NCBI GenBank assembly: GCA_029204225.1
Contig: CM055094.1
Coordinates: 21,690,346-21,754,345, forward strand
Source of the DNA: Diphasiastrum complanatum
Lineage: Eukaryota > Streptophyta > Lycopodiopsida > Lycopodiales > Lycopodiaceae
Reading direction: 5' to 3'
Length of the DNA: 64,000 nt
The notes under the pieces: model-generated
What the model saw: the letters and a program-made list of their open reading frames with translations, nothing else
The model's database searches: none
What the model was told of the DNA's origin: nothing
Made by a program: the position numbers and the translations under genes
Shown: in pieces, positions 10,521 to 20,167 of the stretch
Position numbering within the stretch: the stretch's first letter is position 1
How the letters are laid out: the number at the start of each line of letters is the position of its first letter

Positions 10521-11300
10521 TAATCAAATTTTTCCAAAATGAAATCTTTGAAATGTTTCAGAAAAGGGCAAGAACATAAAGATAGATTTTCAATTTCAAA
10601 ATTGCAGAAAACATCAAACAGAAAGTACCATTCACTTTTGATGTTAAGTAAGTATGACCAAGCAAACACAATATCATGGAAGGACTTGTGTATATAAGGC
10701 CAAAGATCTGTAATAAAATACAAGTGTAAAAGTGTCTCACATGAATGGTCTCAAACATTCTATTATAGTAGCACAAATGTAAAAATATCTTTGCCTTGTC
10801 ATTCTGCGTGCTGAGTTGTAGTCGATCCACCGTATTCCTAGTGAGAGTTCTTCTATGTAGATTCTCAACATCTTGCGAGCCAGTTAATCCCTATAAAAGT
10901 TTAGTCTTTTAGCCGGTAAGTCTTCTTTTGCACCACTCCCTTGTCCTTTCTTTCCTTTACATCATGTATACTTCTTTCTTTTTCCCATATTTTGTCAAAA
11001 AACCACCGAACTAGGGTTGTTTAGGTTGAAAGAACCAGACCTTTCATTTGAGTTTTGGAAGAATTTATCTTGGACAACGAAAAAATTTGGTCTTTTGAGG
11101 AGGCGTTCAATCTCTTTGATGTTTTCAGCATCTCCTAAGTTGGCAAGGAGTTTAGCAGAAGGGTTTGCAGCAAATCAATCACGTGCTGGCGTAAAAAGAA
11201 AAAAGTAGGTGTGACTTGACAACATCTCTGGCGAGCTTGTGTAGCCAAAGAAAAAAGCCATTCATCTGATTTTGGAAGAATGCACCAGGGAAGAATTTAC
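10521..11300. repeat. Gypsy 3' flank and block P
   Basis: Copies at 30,461-31,240, 40,804-41,560 and inverted 55,735-56,540. Overlapping minus-strand frames of about 90-97 codons (10,430-10,830) show no known motif. In block P the minus strand reads LLANLGDAENIKEIERLLKR across 11,000-11,160, which looks coding but is short and bounded by stops. Not identified. Confidence 0.5.
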
Positions 11301-12189
11301 TAAGATTGTTCATCATGAAACACGATGACCCAAAAAAGAAAAGAAATGACATGGAGACCCATTTTTTTTTTGTCGAATTTTTTGTTTAATTTTATAAAAA
11401 ATATATCCATGTTTAAAATGCTTCAAATAAAGATATTGTAATGATGTTATATTTTGCAAGAAAATTAATCAACCTACTAAAATTTTGTTAATAATTGCAA
11501 ATTAGCTTATATGAAATAATAATACTGTTCAAAATGAAATCATTGGACACAACCATTTGAATAACTAAAAAAAAAATTTTTGCTTATTAAAACAAAAGTT
11601 TTCAATGTTTTTTTAAGAATTTTAAAAGTGTTTTAAATTACAATTCTTGTATCAAAAAAAATATTTTTTAAATTATGACAAAATTTTAATCAATATTTAA
11701 ATATTTACTTATATTTAAACATTTAATGATTGCAAATGAAATTATTTCTAAAAACTTCTTATAAAAACACAACGAAAAATTAAAATATTAAAAACCTACA
11801 GTTCGTTGCAATTTTAGTTTTGCTAATATTTAAATCATTAAAAAACTACTAAATCTATATTTTTAATACAAACAAATTTAAAAACATTAAATTAATCAAA
11901 AAGATTTCAATACACAATATTTCAAGAAATATAAACGCAATTGTTTTTTAAAATAAAATAGAATTTATTACTTCCAAAAATCATCAAGATCATTTACATT
12001 TTTTGTTTTTTTGAAGAAGCCATTGCAGTGTCAATTGGCACCTCTTCTTCCTTGACAACTGTAACCACATTTATCCAGAACTAGGACATCAGCAAACTCC
12101 CCTTTATCACCCACTTTTCCACTAGTAGGAGGTTGGGGTTCTTTTTGATAAAAATACAGCAAAATAAACCCATTTGATTCTAGAAATGA
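11301..12189. repeat. AT-rich blocks Q and R, no gene
   Basis: Strongly AT-rich (TTTAAA, AAAATATATT runs) to about 11,990, then about 200 bp of mixed sequence next to the copia LTR. Other copies are at 31,240-32,126, inverted at 54,839-55,700, and short at 19,740, 39,700 and 41,610. Matrix-attachment-like by composition only. Confidence 0.6.
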
Positions 12190-12823
12190 TGGAGAAAGCA
12201 CCTACTTAAAATCCAAACAAGATCTAGAAGCTAGATTACTAATCAATGCATTGATTCCTAGTTTATCTTGGCTTGAACTCCATGAATTATCTCCAAAACT
12301 CTTCACACATGTGGATGTACGGCTTGCTGCTGCCTGCGTACTGTACCTGCAACTCCAATCTCATTCAATGATCATAAAAATCATAAGCCAATAGCATTCA
12401 TCAGTCAAATCATAGACTCAAACTAGTCAAGAAGGAAAATCTTAATTTTGCTCATAATTGGATGGAAATCCCATCACATATTTATACATGTAGAGCTCGA
12501 ATTTGTGTGTATTACGACTTCTATGTAATCATCACAACCTAACCCTAACATCCAATCTAAAGATCTAGTTGATCCACCCTAGTTAGGGTCGATACCTCGA
12601 GATCCAAAAACAATGCAAAAACTACTATTTTAAGCTCCTACTTTTTTTCTACCCTATCTATGCACTCTTTGGACACATTCCAAAGGTACCATTCCAAAGC
12701 TAGGTTAATAATTTGACTTAAAATAAGGTATCCTATGCTTCTGGCATGTGTGACATCCCACATCATGGCCTCAAAGTCATTTACAAGTGGAATTTATGCA
12801 AACTAGCTTGTGTAAATTTAACA
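12190..12823 (-). repeat. Copia LTR (3' LTR), 634 bp
   Basis: Minus strand begins TGTTAAATTTACAC directly after GAGGAGGAG (polypurine tract) and ends GGTGCTTTCTCCA, giving TG...CA. Paralogs are at 32,127-32,760 and 54,207-54,838. No matching 5' LTR was found at the other end of the internal region. Confidence 0.85.
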
Positions 12824-13830
12824 CTCCTCCTCACAACTAGTTTGAAGATAACATAGAATTGCTATCAACCCTAGGGCTGACCTTAACTTCACAAATGCAG
12901 CTCTTTGAAGTGGTTTAGTGAGGATATCAGCAACACATTCACTACTTGCCACATGCTCCAAAGATATCTCCTTAGATTGCACCTTCTCTGACACAAAATG
13001 ATGAGAGATCTCGATATGTTTTGGTCTTGCATGGAAGATTGGGTTGGTTGCAAGGTGTTGGACTGAAATGTTGTCATTGTAGAGAGCTGGAACATCATAT
13101 AAACTTTGCTAAGGATCTTGGAAGTCCTGAAGAAAGCTCCTCCTTGCACATGATCTCCATGGATTTTGAGTTGATGTGGCCAAGTCTTTTGTGCCGTAGA
13201 ATATGGTTGGATAGCTTGGTCTCCTTGGCTAGCATCACAATATTAGCATCCACATAGGCGTCTAGTTTGAACAATCTTCCAAACCTTATGCCTTTAGCAA
13301 TGATCTTGCCATCCTTCTCGATGTTACATGTATTTGTGGCGAACTCCACAATCAAACCATTGTCAAGCAATTGTCCTACACTAAGCAAGTTCTTAGTGAT
13401 AGTAGAAATGTAAAGTACTCCATCAATCTTCATTTTCCTTGAAAATCCCAAGCATAAAAGTATGGATCATATTCCTTCTATCTTACGAGCATAATTATTT
13501 GCTGTAAAAATTGACTTGATAGGTCCTTCATAGGTAGATAAGGAAAATACTCACTCTTACTTGTCATGTGGGAGCTAGTCCCACTATCTATCCACCAAGG
13601 GTCTTCACCTCTTATGCTTGAAGAAGAGAAACTTGGCATCATGACGAAATCTTCATGAGAGCTCTCCTCTTCCTCTTGACCAAGATTTGCTGGACTTTGA
13701 GTTTGCTTTTTCTTGAATAGATGCAAAATAGAAATGATTAAAAGACTAGATATCCCACTACCTAGGGACTTGATAAAGCTCAAAACTTGACCTCTCAATA
13801 AGATCCTACCCGATCTCAAGCCAAATCATA
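12824..13830 (-). pseudogene. Internally deleted Ty1/copia element
   Basis: Read on minus: a leader joined to KKKQTQ (gag deleted), the protease signature PWWIDSGTSSHM, pre-integrase KIDGVLYIS and HKRLGHINSKS, then a direct jump to the RNase H end (LYNDNISVQHLATNPIFHAR, CVADILTKPLQRAAF), polypurine tract and LTR. Integrase and reverse transcriptase are gone. The same structure occurs at 32,761 and 53,213, so the deletions predate the duplications. Confidence 0.88.
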
Positions 13831-15022
13831 TCTATTAATGTTAACAAGAATGGAAACTAGCTTGAATTTTCATAAAAATTGGATGTAGAACTGCCTCCTC
13901 CTTGATCTCGACTTCACAAGGATATAGGATTCACCTGACTAGAACCAAAAGGAATCATATGCACATAAATATGCCTCTTCAAATAGTTCCTACAAGATCA
14001 GTTGAATCATCAAGCAATAATCAATCCAAACTATATCACAAATCAAGCAAAATTGAACACAATCTTGACTAGAATTGCATTCACTTGATGAGCAATTGTC
14101 AAAAACTTTGGGCTGACCCTAAAATTTAATTTCTAAGATCTCAATAAGTCTAAGAACTAACTACCACAGTACCAAAGATAAGGATCTACCTTCCTTTTGA
14201 TTGATTGAAAACTACGTGGCAGACCTACGTGGTAGACCTGTGTCCCTTTGTGTGAATATTTTCTGGATCCAAACATCTATTTTCTGGATATATTAATCTC
14301 AACATCCATTGGAGTGAGCTTCCGATCCACTTGAACACGAAACTTACAAGACTATTTGCTTCATGATGTAAATGTGAATCCAACTTATCAACAATGTGAT
14401 TCCCTAGTGCACAATGTGTCACTATCATCACGTGGCAGAAAGTGATTCACTTTTGTGCATATGTTCCATAGAGATGTGAGACACTTTACCGCAAATAGGC
14501 TTGAACCAATTGGAAGGTAATTTGGTTGTACAAGAAGCAAGCGTTAAAAAATGAAGGGGCCTAGACAAATTTTTTCAAGGCTATGTCCTTGGAGGTGGCC
14601 AATAATCAACTCCAAGCATGTACGATGAACTACAACAACACTTGGCTTAACACACAAGCTTCAAACTTTCAAGAATTCTTCAGGAACTACAAAGAACATG
14701 TTTAAGCTTAAAGACAAGTGGATGCAAAAACATCATAGTTTCAATCGACATCGATATAATTAAACAACAAAAATCATGACATACATGCAAACAAGATGGC
14801 AAACACTCATCAATTTTTCTGTGCATGATTCGAGCCGGATTGTCTTCATGCCCAAATTCCTAGAAATTGGAGATACCGGAACAACAAATTTACATTTTTC
14901 TAGAACCTATTGCATCATTATTTGATTGTGCTCTCTTTCTCTTACCTTAAATGGTGCAAAAAAGCTACTAGAATACCGAACCAATAATATCACAAGCTAC
15001 ATTCAAATGTGCTAAGATAACA
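13831..15022. repeat. Copia leader and block U, no gene
   Basis: Non-coding repeat, also at 33,768-34,981 and inverted at 51,740-53,212. Here the U segment lacks about 30 bp around 14,275 that the second copy keeps at 34,212. It contains the empty target site of the LTR element near 14,950-14,990. Confidence 0.75.
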
Positions 15023-15151
15023 CTGGTCCAACCACCACCAACACAACAATCCAGGCAAAGGACCAAGATACGAGCAAAGCGTCATGCTTCATCAGATGAA
15101 ACAGACTCAGATGATATGGAGCTTGACCTCACTAGTACCGTATGTAGTTAA
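15023..15151 (+). pseudogene. M gene C-terminal tail
   Basis: 43-codon frame ending in stop: LVQPPPTQQSRQRTKIRAKR then HASSDETDSDDMELDL. It is a basic patch that could be a nuclear localisation signal, followed by an acidic Ser/Asp stretch. The longer minus-strand version is at 49,600-49,812. Detached from the rest of M. Confidence 0.5.
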
Positions 15152-16000
15152 TTGGAAGTTGGATAGCCGCAACGCGTGGGGTCCATACTTCAAGATTCTA
15201 TTTTCTACCCTTAACTAACATAACTTCTCATGTAAATGCAAATCGTATTGCACATCAAAGTTTTCTTCCCATCTACTCAAAGCGTTCACATAAAAGAAAA
15301 ACAGTCTTATCAATCTGAAAATCATGGCAAGAAGCTTTGAATATTTTGGATCACAATGAGCGCCAACGTGAATCTTGAAATTCAGAAAATACGAAGTGTG
15401 TTGGATCAAATGGAGCGGCAAGTTTATTCCAAACTTTTGTAATTCAGAAATTTGCAATTTCAACACACAACTATTGAAAAAATATTTTGCTTATTTTGCT
15501 CATAACTGCAAAGCTTTGATTTTGCATATAAAGCAAGAAACTTGGAGTGTGATGGATCAAAAAGAGCGCCAAGGTCATTTCAAACTTTTCCAATTAATTT
15601 TCTTTATAATTAAGACGAGTTTTAATAGCTTACAAGATATATAACAAGTTGGTTTTCTACTAGATTAATCTATCGATTATTAAGATGTCTAAATATCATC
15701 TCCATATTGATCTTCCCACAGAATATGCTCCACTGTCAAGAAAAAATATGAAAGGATCCACCTTACCAGCTCACCAAAGGACGAAAGACAAGAAACAAGT
15801 TTCAAACAGGTTTTAAAGAAGGTCATGAAATTCTATTTTGGATTTTTAGTAAAACAGAATATCCAGAGATAATTGAGAATCATATGAGCGACACACCACT
15901 CAATGTTCCTAGAATACGTGATTTTAAGGTGGAATGGCATTTGGTTCACACACCAAGAGCTACAGGGAGTGAAAATCCAAAACCTAGCGAAATGTTTTAA
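15152..16000 (+). pseudogene. N gene, internally deleted copy
   Basis: Upstream sequence, then ATG at 15,685 (MSKYHLHIDLP). After about 110 bp it jumps to the final exon (HEILFWIFSKTEYPEIIENH) and stops at 15,998. The 1.4 kb of internal exons present at 22,041-23,425 are missing. The same deletion is found at 35,644 and 49,075. Antisense frames here are shadows. Confidence 0.6.
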
Positions 16001-16084
16001 CTGATCAAACAACATTTATATAGCTAAAACCAATAAAACCCAAGCCGTACACTCGTCGATCCAACAGCGGATCAGATCTATGGC

Positions 16085-16480
16085 GCGTAATACAACCGTC
16101 CACATGTGTGAGACCACACGTGCTACAATACACGTCAATCTGCCATTCGGCCATGTGCCCACACGTGCGAGCTAACACGTGCCAGAACACACGTCACCAA
16201 ACCATTCGACCACATGGCCACATGTGCAAGTTTCGCACATGCGGATACAAAAGTGTGGTCCCACACGTCAGGTACTGATTGGGCCACGTGACCACACGTG
16301 CGAGCTGATACGTGCAAGAACACATGTCGCTGATCCATTCGGCCACGTGTCCCCACGTGGGATCCCACATGTGTTGATCCAGACGTGCAGTTTCACACAT
16401 ACGTATACAAACGTGTGGTTCCACATGTCAGCTACTGACTGGGCCACGTGTCGCTGGAATTCACATGTGCCAACTTTTTT
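16085..16480 (+). promoter_or_regulatory. G-box (CACGTG) array
   Basis: Eight exact CACGTG palindromes (16,117; 16,162; 16,176; 16,285; 16,295; 16,344; 16,354; 16,445) plus many CACATG/ACGTC variants, arranged in degenerate 60-75-bp repeats. It ends 4 bp before a TATA box. CACGTG is the core site for plant bZIP and bHLH factors. Promoter activity is inferred. Confidence 0.65.
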
Positions 16481-16484
16481 CTCC

Positions 16485-16492
16485 TATATAAG
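16485..16492 (+). promoter_or_regulatory. TATA box TATATAAG after the G-box array
   Basis: TATATAAG in CTCCTATATAAGTCC, kept at 36,444 and, inverted, at 48,258-48,265. A start site would lie near 16,515-16,520. Confidence 0.6.
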
Positions 16493-16513
16493 TCCATTCC
16501 CGGGGATTGTACA

Positions 16514-16585
16514 ATGGCCGGTGATTCTAGGGATTTCAGGAAGGTCAACATACGACGAGTTGAGGCTACAACTACAACCACATAG
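16514..16585 (+). CDS. 23-aa short ORF after the TATA box
   Basis: Starts MAGDSRDFRKVNIRR and ends in a run of Thr before TAG. Identical in frame at 36,473-36,544 and 48,236-48,165 (minus). Its ATG lies 29 bp from the TATA box, so it may fall at or before the real start site. Could be a leader peptide or chance. Confidence 0.3.
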   Translation: MAGDSRDFRKVNIRRVEATTTTT

Positions 16586-16971
16586 TCCTACCATAGGCTT
16601 GTGTGGTTTACCACATGGCCTACCTTAGCCTTCTGTAGCAGGCCACATAGGCCTGCGATTGACCAAGGCTGTCATAGGTGCCCACGTGTCAAGTCACGTA
16701 TGACTGCCATGTGGCAAATCATGCAGGCTTGGGGCTAGCCACGTGGCAAGCCACTAGGCCCATCATAGGCTGGCAAGCTAACCAGGCTCTACCTACGTGG
16801 TCTGCTATTTGCGAAGCCTATCGCACACTAGCACATGGCAAGCCACGTAGGTCTACCACATGGCAAATCATGCAGGCTTGAGGGTTACCATGTGGCAAGC
16901 CATGTAGGCCTACCATAACCTTGTATGTCATGTCAACTAGGCCCTGTGCCACGTAGGCTTGAGTGGACCTA
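16586..16971. repeat. CATGTGGCAAGCC-type minisatellite
   Basis: Degenerate 40-60-bp units with CACATGGCAAGCCACGTAGG, AATCATGCAGGCTTG and GGCCTACCATA. Same family at 24,744, 36,545 and 47,021 (most expanded). Confidence 0.75.
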
Positions 16972-16994
16972 GAGATCTATATATATATATATAG
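16972..16994 (+). promoter_or_regulatory. TA-repeat / TATA-like element before the RT fragment
   Basis: (TA)n within GATCTATATATATATA, followed 60 bp later by ATG at 17,057 (short basic 25-codon frame) and the RT frame. Also at 24,872, 36,931 and, inverted, near 47,755. Confidence 0.4.
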
Positions 16995-17114
16995 GTGGGC
17001 TCAAATCTCTTGCCATAAAAACCAGCCAAGAAGATAAACTTTCTCAAACCCTAAATATGCCCTACAAGACACAAAAAACAGCAAGTATCAAATCTAAAAA
17101 ATCAGCACCAAAAT

Positions 17115-17775
17115 GTGTCGAAACCACACATTAGATGGATGCAGGAACTCGCCCTCCTACAAGCCTTGTGTGCTGAAAATTTCAGCCTGAAATTGCATTA
17201 CAAACTCAAAAAACCAACAAGCAAAGAATTAGGTTACTCCCAAAAAAGCAATATTTCTTTGAACGGGATTGACGATTTGAAAACTATTATGACTAAAATG
17301 ATTTGTTCGGCATTTAAAATTGCCAAAATGAAATTGCTCAAATACAAACGAATATCCAGAACCAATGATTTTAAATGGGTTTCGAAAAATACAGGTTCAT
17401 ATGAATGGAGTACTATAGACCGCAAGAACACCTTATGCATTTGGAATTCCTATTTGATAGACAATTGCATTATCAGACTTGGGGATCATACTTGGCGACA
17501 GGTCGGGGGAATACCAATGGGTTTTTCATATTCACCAATGTCTTGTAATTGGTACCTTTCTTTTTTTAAAATGCAGTTTATTAAGAGGCTTGCTTTATTA
17601 CAATTACCTTTAACCCAATTACCGGTTGTACACATTTGTCCAAATATGATAAAAGGGGAGACCTTCCTTTTCGCTTTTTGCAATATATACACCTTGCCGA
17701 ATATAGACTTGTGTTTAACGCATATAATAGATCTGTGGTAACTCGGGTTAGCTTGATATGTATCTAGGCAACTAA
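17115..17775 (+). pseudogene. Reverse-transcriptase fragment, Penelope-like
   Basis: 208-codon frame (no ATG at its start; first internal ATG 17,139). Around residues 113-150 it reads NSYLIDNCIIRLGDHTWRQ, then GIPMGFSYSPMSCNWYLSFF, matching the palm motif GIPMGxxxSPxxANxYL of Penelope-like and related RTs. In another frame (about 17,642-17,755) KYDKRGDLPFRFLQY follows, like the conserved segment after the catalytic core. The YxDD motif between them is missing, so it is inactive. A second copy is at 37,074. Confidence 0.6.
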
Positions 17776-17985
17776 TAAAACAACAACATACCTCTGGATG
17801 GCTTCACAAGCTTCTCTAACTCATTCTTATGATACTATCGTTATGTCTAACTTTCCAAATACTAGATGCAAGAGTATTTGACAGATTCCTAATTCTTTAC
17901 TCTCCAAGTGTTGTTTGTAGCTCATCGTAGATGCTTTGAGAATAATGTTACTAGTTATATTAATTGGGGGGGGGGATTTTGGATT
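17745..17985. repeat. Piece of the outer arm, opposite orientation
   Basis: TAGCTTGATATGTATCTAGG through a G10 run matches 63,195-63,440 (diverged). It is joined directly behind the RT fragment. Repeated at 37,704-37,944. Confidence 0.65.
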
Positions 17986-18207
17986 TTTTGCTCTTGAATA
18001 GGGATTTTGGAAGTTCCTTTATTGCATTTAGATTTGCCATTACTTTTTCCCTATTTACGTTTTTGGGTTAAGGCAATTGAAAGCCTTAAAAAAAAAAGCA
18101 ATTTTTGTTGAGTACTTTGTAGACCTAGCAACCGTATCCTTTTAGAGGTGTATGCTATTTTTTTCCATTTGAAAAGGGCTTCTAATAATCACTTAAGGGT
18201 CACTTGA
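17986..18207. other. Spacer, nothing recognised
   Basis: T-rich non-coding sequence shared with 37,945-38,166. No motif seen. Confidence 0.4.
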
Positions 18208-18495
18208 TTGGAAATTGGCACATTGGCAATTCATAGTATGGATTGTCAGCCGATTACCAAAAGGAGTGCAAAGGGAATGTCCTCCATATTGAAAGATGCT
18301 ATCCGAGTAGCTAAAGCCTACGATAGCACCGTGATTGCCTCACGGAAGAGCATGCACAGCCAATCAGCCCAAAAGCCTAAGAATGAAAAGCCAAAAAATA
18401 ATAAGATAAAAAATCTATTTTTTGATGAACTAGAAGCTACTGCTTGCCAACAAACTTGGGCATCATGTCAAACAGAGATCCGAGAGGAAAAATAA
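18208..18495 (+). pseudogene. Possible gypsy gag end, 95 codons
   Basis: MEIGTLAIHSMDCQP... with a Lys/Asn-rich tail (AQKPKNEKPKNNKIK). It lies 13 bp upstream of the gypsy protease frame and could be the end of gag before the zinc knuckle. No CCHC knuckle is present. Confidence 0.3.
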
Positions 18496-18508
18496 ATCAA
18501 CAAGTTTC

Positions 18509-19270
18509 ATGGCGATGGATTTACCGACAAGTAAATTGAAAGTCGATTTGTTGAATAGTTGTGAATTGAAAGTTGATTTGTTAAATGGTTGTGAATATAC
18601 TTGTAACTTCAGTACACTTTCTTTCAAGTCTAATCAATGGTTTCAAGTTAAAGGCAATATTCTAGAGAAAGACATAAGTATAATGTTTGATTTTGGAGGT
18701 ACTCACAACTTTTTGAATGTGCGGCTTGTATAGAAGCTTCGGGTGCCCACCATGGCCAGTGATCAACATCATGTGGTCCTCTAGCCTCAGGGTCAGACAC
18801 AGAAGTTTGGGATGTGAAAGTCCCTAATTTGGAGGTTCGGATGCAAGATCATGTTGAGCGGCTCGACTTCCATGTTGTGAATCTTGATAGAACTTATGTA
18901 ATCCTAGGATATGAATGGTTTTTTGATAAATCAGATTCGTTGAAAATAGATTTTAAAAACCATACTATTGTATTTAAAGATAAGTTTGACCAGATAGTCT
19001 CTATTTATAGGTAGACTAATGTACTCCCATCACCGATGGTTTCCTCTGCGGAAGTTATGGAAAAACTACATAATTCTAAGTATGAGCTTTTTCATCTTGT
19101 TTTGAAATCTCGTATGCATTGTGATGTGAATGTGTTAACATGCTTTAACACCAAAAATTAGCATCAAGAACAGCTTTTAATGCAATATGTAAAACAAGAG
19201 TTCAACGATGTTTTTCCTAAATAGCTAAGATTTTCTGAGGTACATACTTCTAATTATATTGCAGTCCGTT
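18509..19270 (+). pseudogene. Ty3/gypsy protease to RT-spacer fragment
   Basis: Frames give FQVKGNILEKDISIMFDFGG then THNFL (protease flap region, normally D-S/T-G), VQDHVERLDFHV-type sequence, YVILGYEWFFDKSDSLKIDF (gypsy LGxxWL-like motif) and QEFNDVFPK. Several stops and frame changes occur (18,731; 18,780s; 19,012). The active-site triplet reads DFG, so it would be inactive even if translated. The RT core is missing. Confidence 0.85.
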
Positions 19271-20167
19271 GTTAGCACAAAATCAAATTTTTCTGAAATG
19301 AAATCTTTGAAATGTTTTAGAAAATAACAAGAACGTAAAGATAGGTTTTCAATTTCAAAATTGCAGAAAACATCAAACAGAAAGTACCATTCACTTTTGA
19401 TGTTAGGTAAGTATGACCAAGCAAACACAATATCATGGAAGGACTTGTGTATATAAGGCCAAAGATTGTAATAAAATATGAGTGTAAAAGTGTCTCACAT
19501 GAATGGTCTCAAACATTCTATTACAGTAGCGTAAATGTAGAAAGAGTTTAGCATAAAGGTTTGCAGCGAATCAATCATGTGCTGGCGTAAAAAGAGAAAA
19601 GTATATGTGACTTGACAACATCTCTGGCGAGCTTGTGTAGCCAAAGAAAAAAGCCATTCATCTAATTTTGGAAGGATGCACCAGGGAAGAATTTACTAAG
19701 ATTGTTCATCATGAAACACGATAATCCCAAAAAAAAAAAATGACATGGAGACCCATTTTTTTTTAATTTTATAAAAAAAATATCCATATTTAAAATGCTT
19801 CAAATAAAGATATTGTAATGCTAAAAAAAATGTTGTATTTTGCAAGAAAATTAATCAAGCTACTAAAATTTTGTTAATAGATTTTTATTAATAATTGCAC
19901 ATTAGCTTATATGAAATAATAATACTATTCAAAATAAAATCATTGGACACAACCATTAGAATAACTAAAAAAAAACTTTTTGCTTATTAAAACAAAAGTT
20001 TTTAATTTTTTTTTAAAATTTTTAAAAGTGTTTTAAATTACAATTCTTGTATCAAGAAAAATATTTTTTAAATTATGACCTAGCCCGAACCAAAAGGAAT
20101 CATATGCACATAAATATGCCTCTTCAAATCATTCCTACAAGATCAGTTGAATCATCATGCAATAATC
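19271..20167. repeat. Gypsy flank, shortened P/Q, copia-leader scrap
   Basis: Flank like 10,521, then a deletion joining into the end of block P at 19,540, a shortened AT-rich Q, then about 85 bp of copia leader (AACCAAAAGGAATCATATGC) joined to M at 20,168. Same junctions at 39,231-40,125. No gene. Confidence 0.7.

Noticed and set aside
12889-13149. 86-codon minus-strand frame starting MQGGAFF
   Set aside because: It is an out-of-frame reading of copia RNase H; the true frame gives VQHLATNPIFHAR and ADILTKPL.
15833-16015. 60-codon minus-strand frame (also 23,459 and 35,792)
   Set aside because: Antisense shadow of the last N exon.
16179-16628. 149-codon frame MPEHTSPNHSTTW and opposite-strand frames over the G-box arrays
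   Set aside because: They follow a degenerate repeat open on both strands. Residues change with repeat decay and there is no codon-level conservation.
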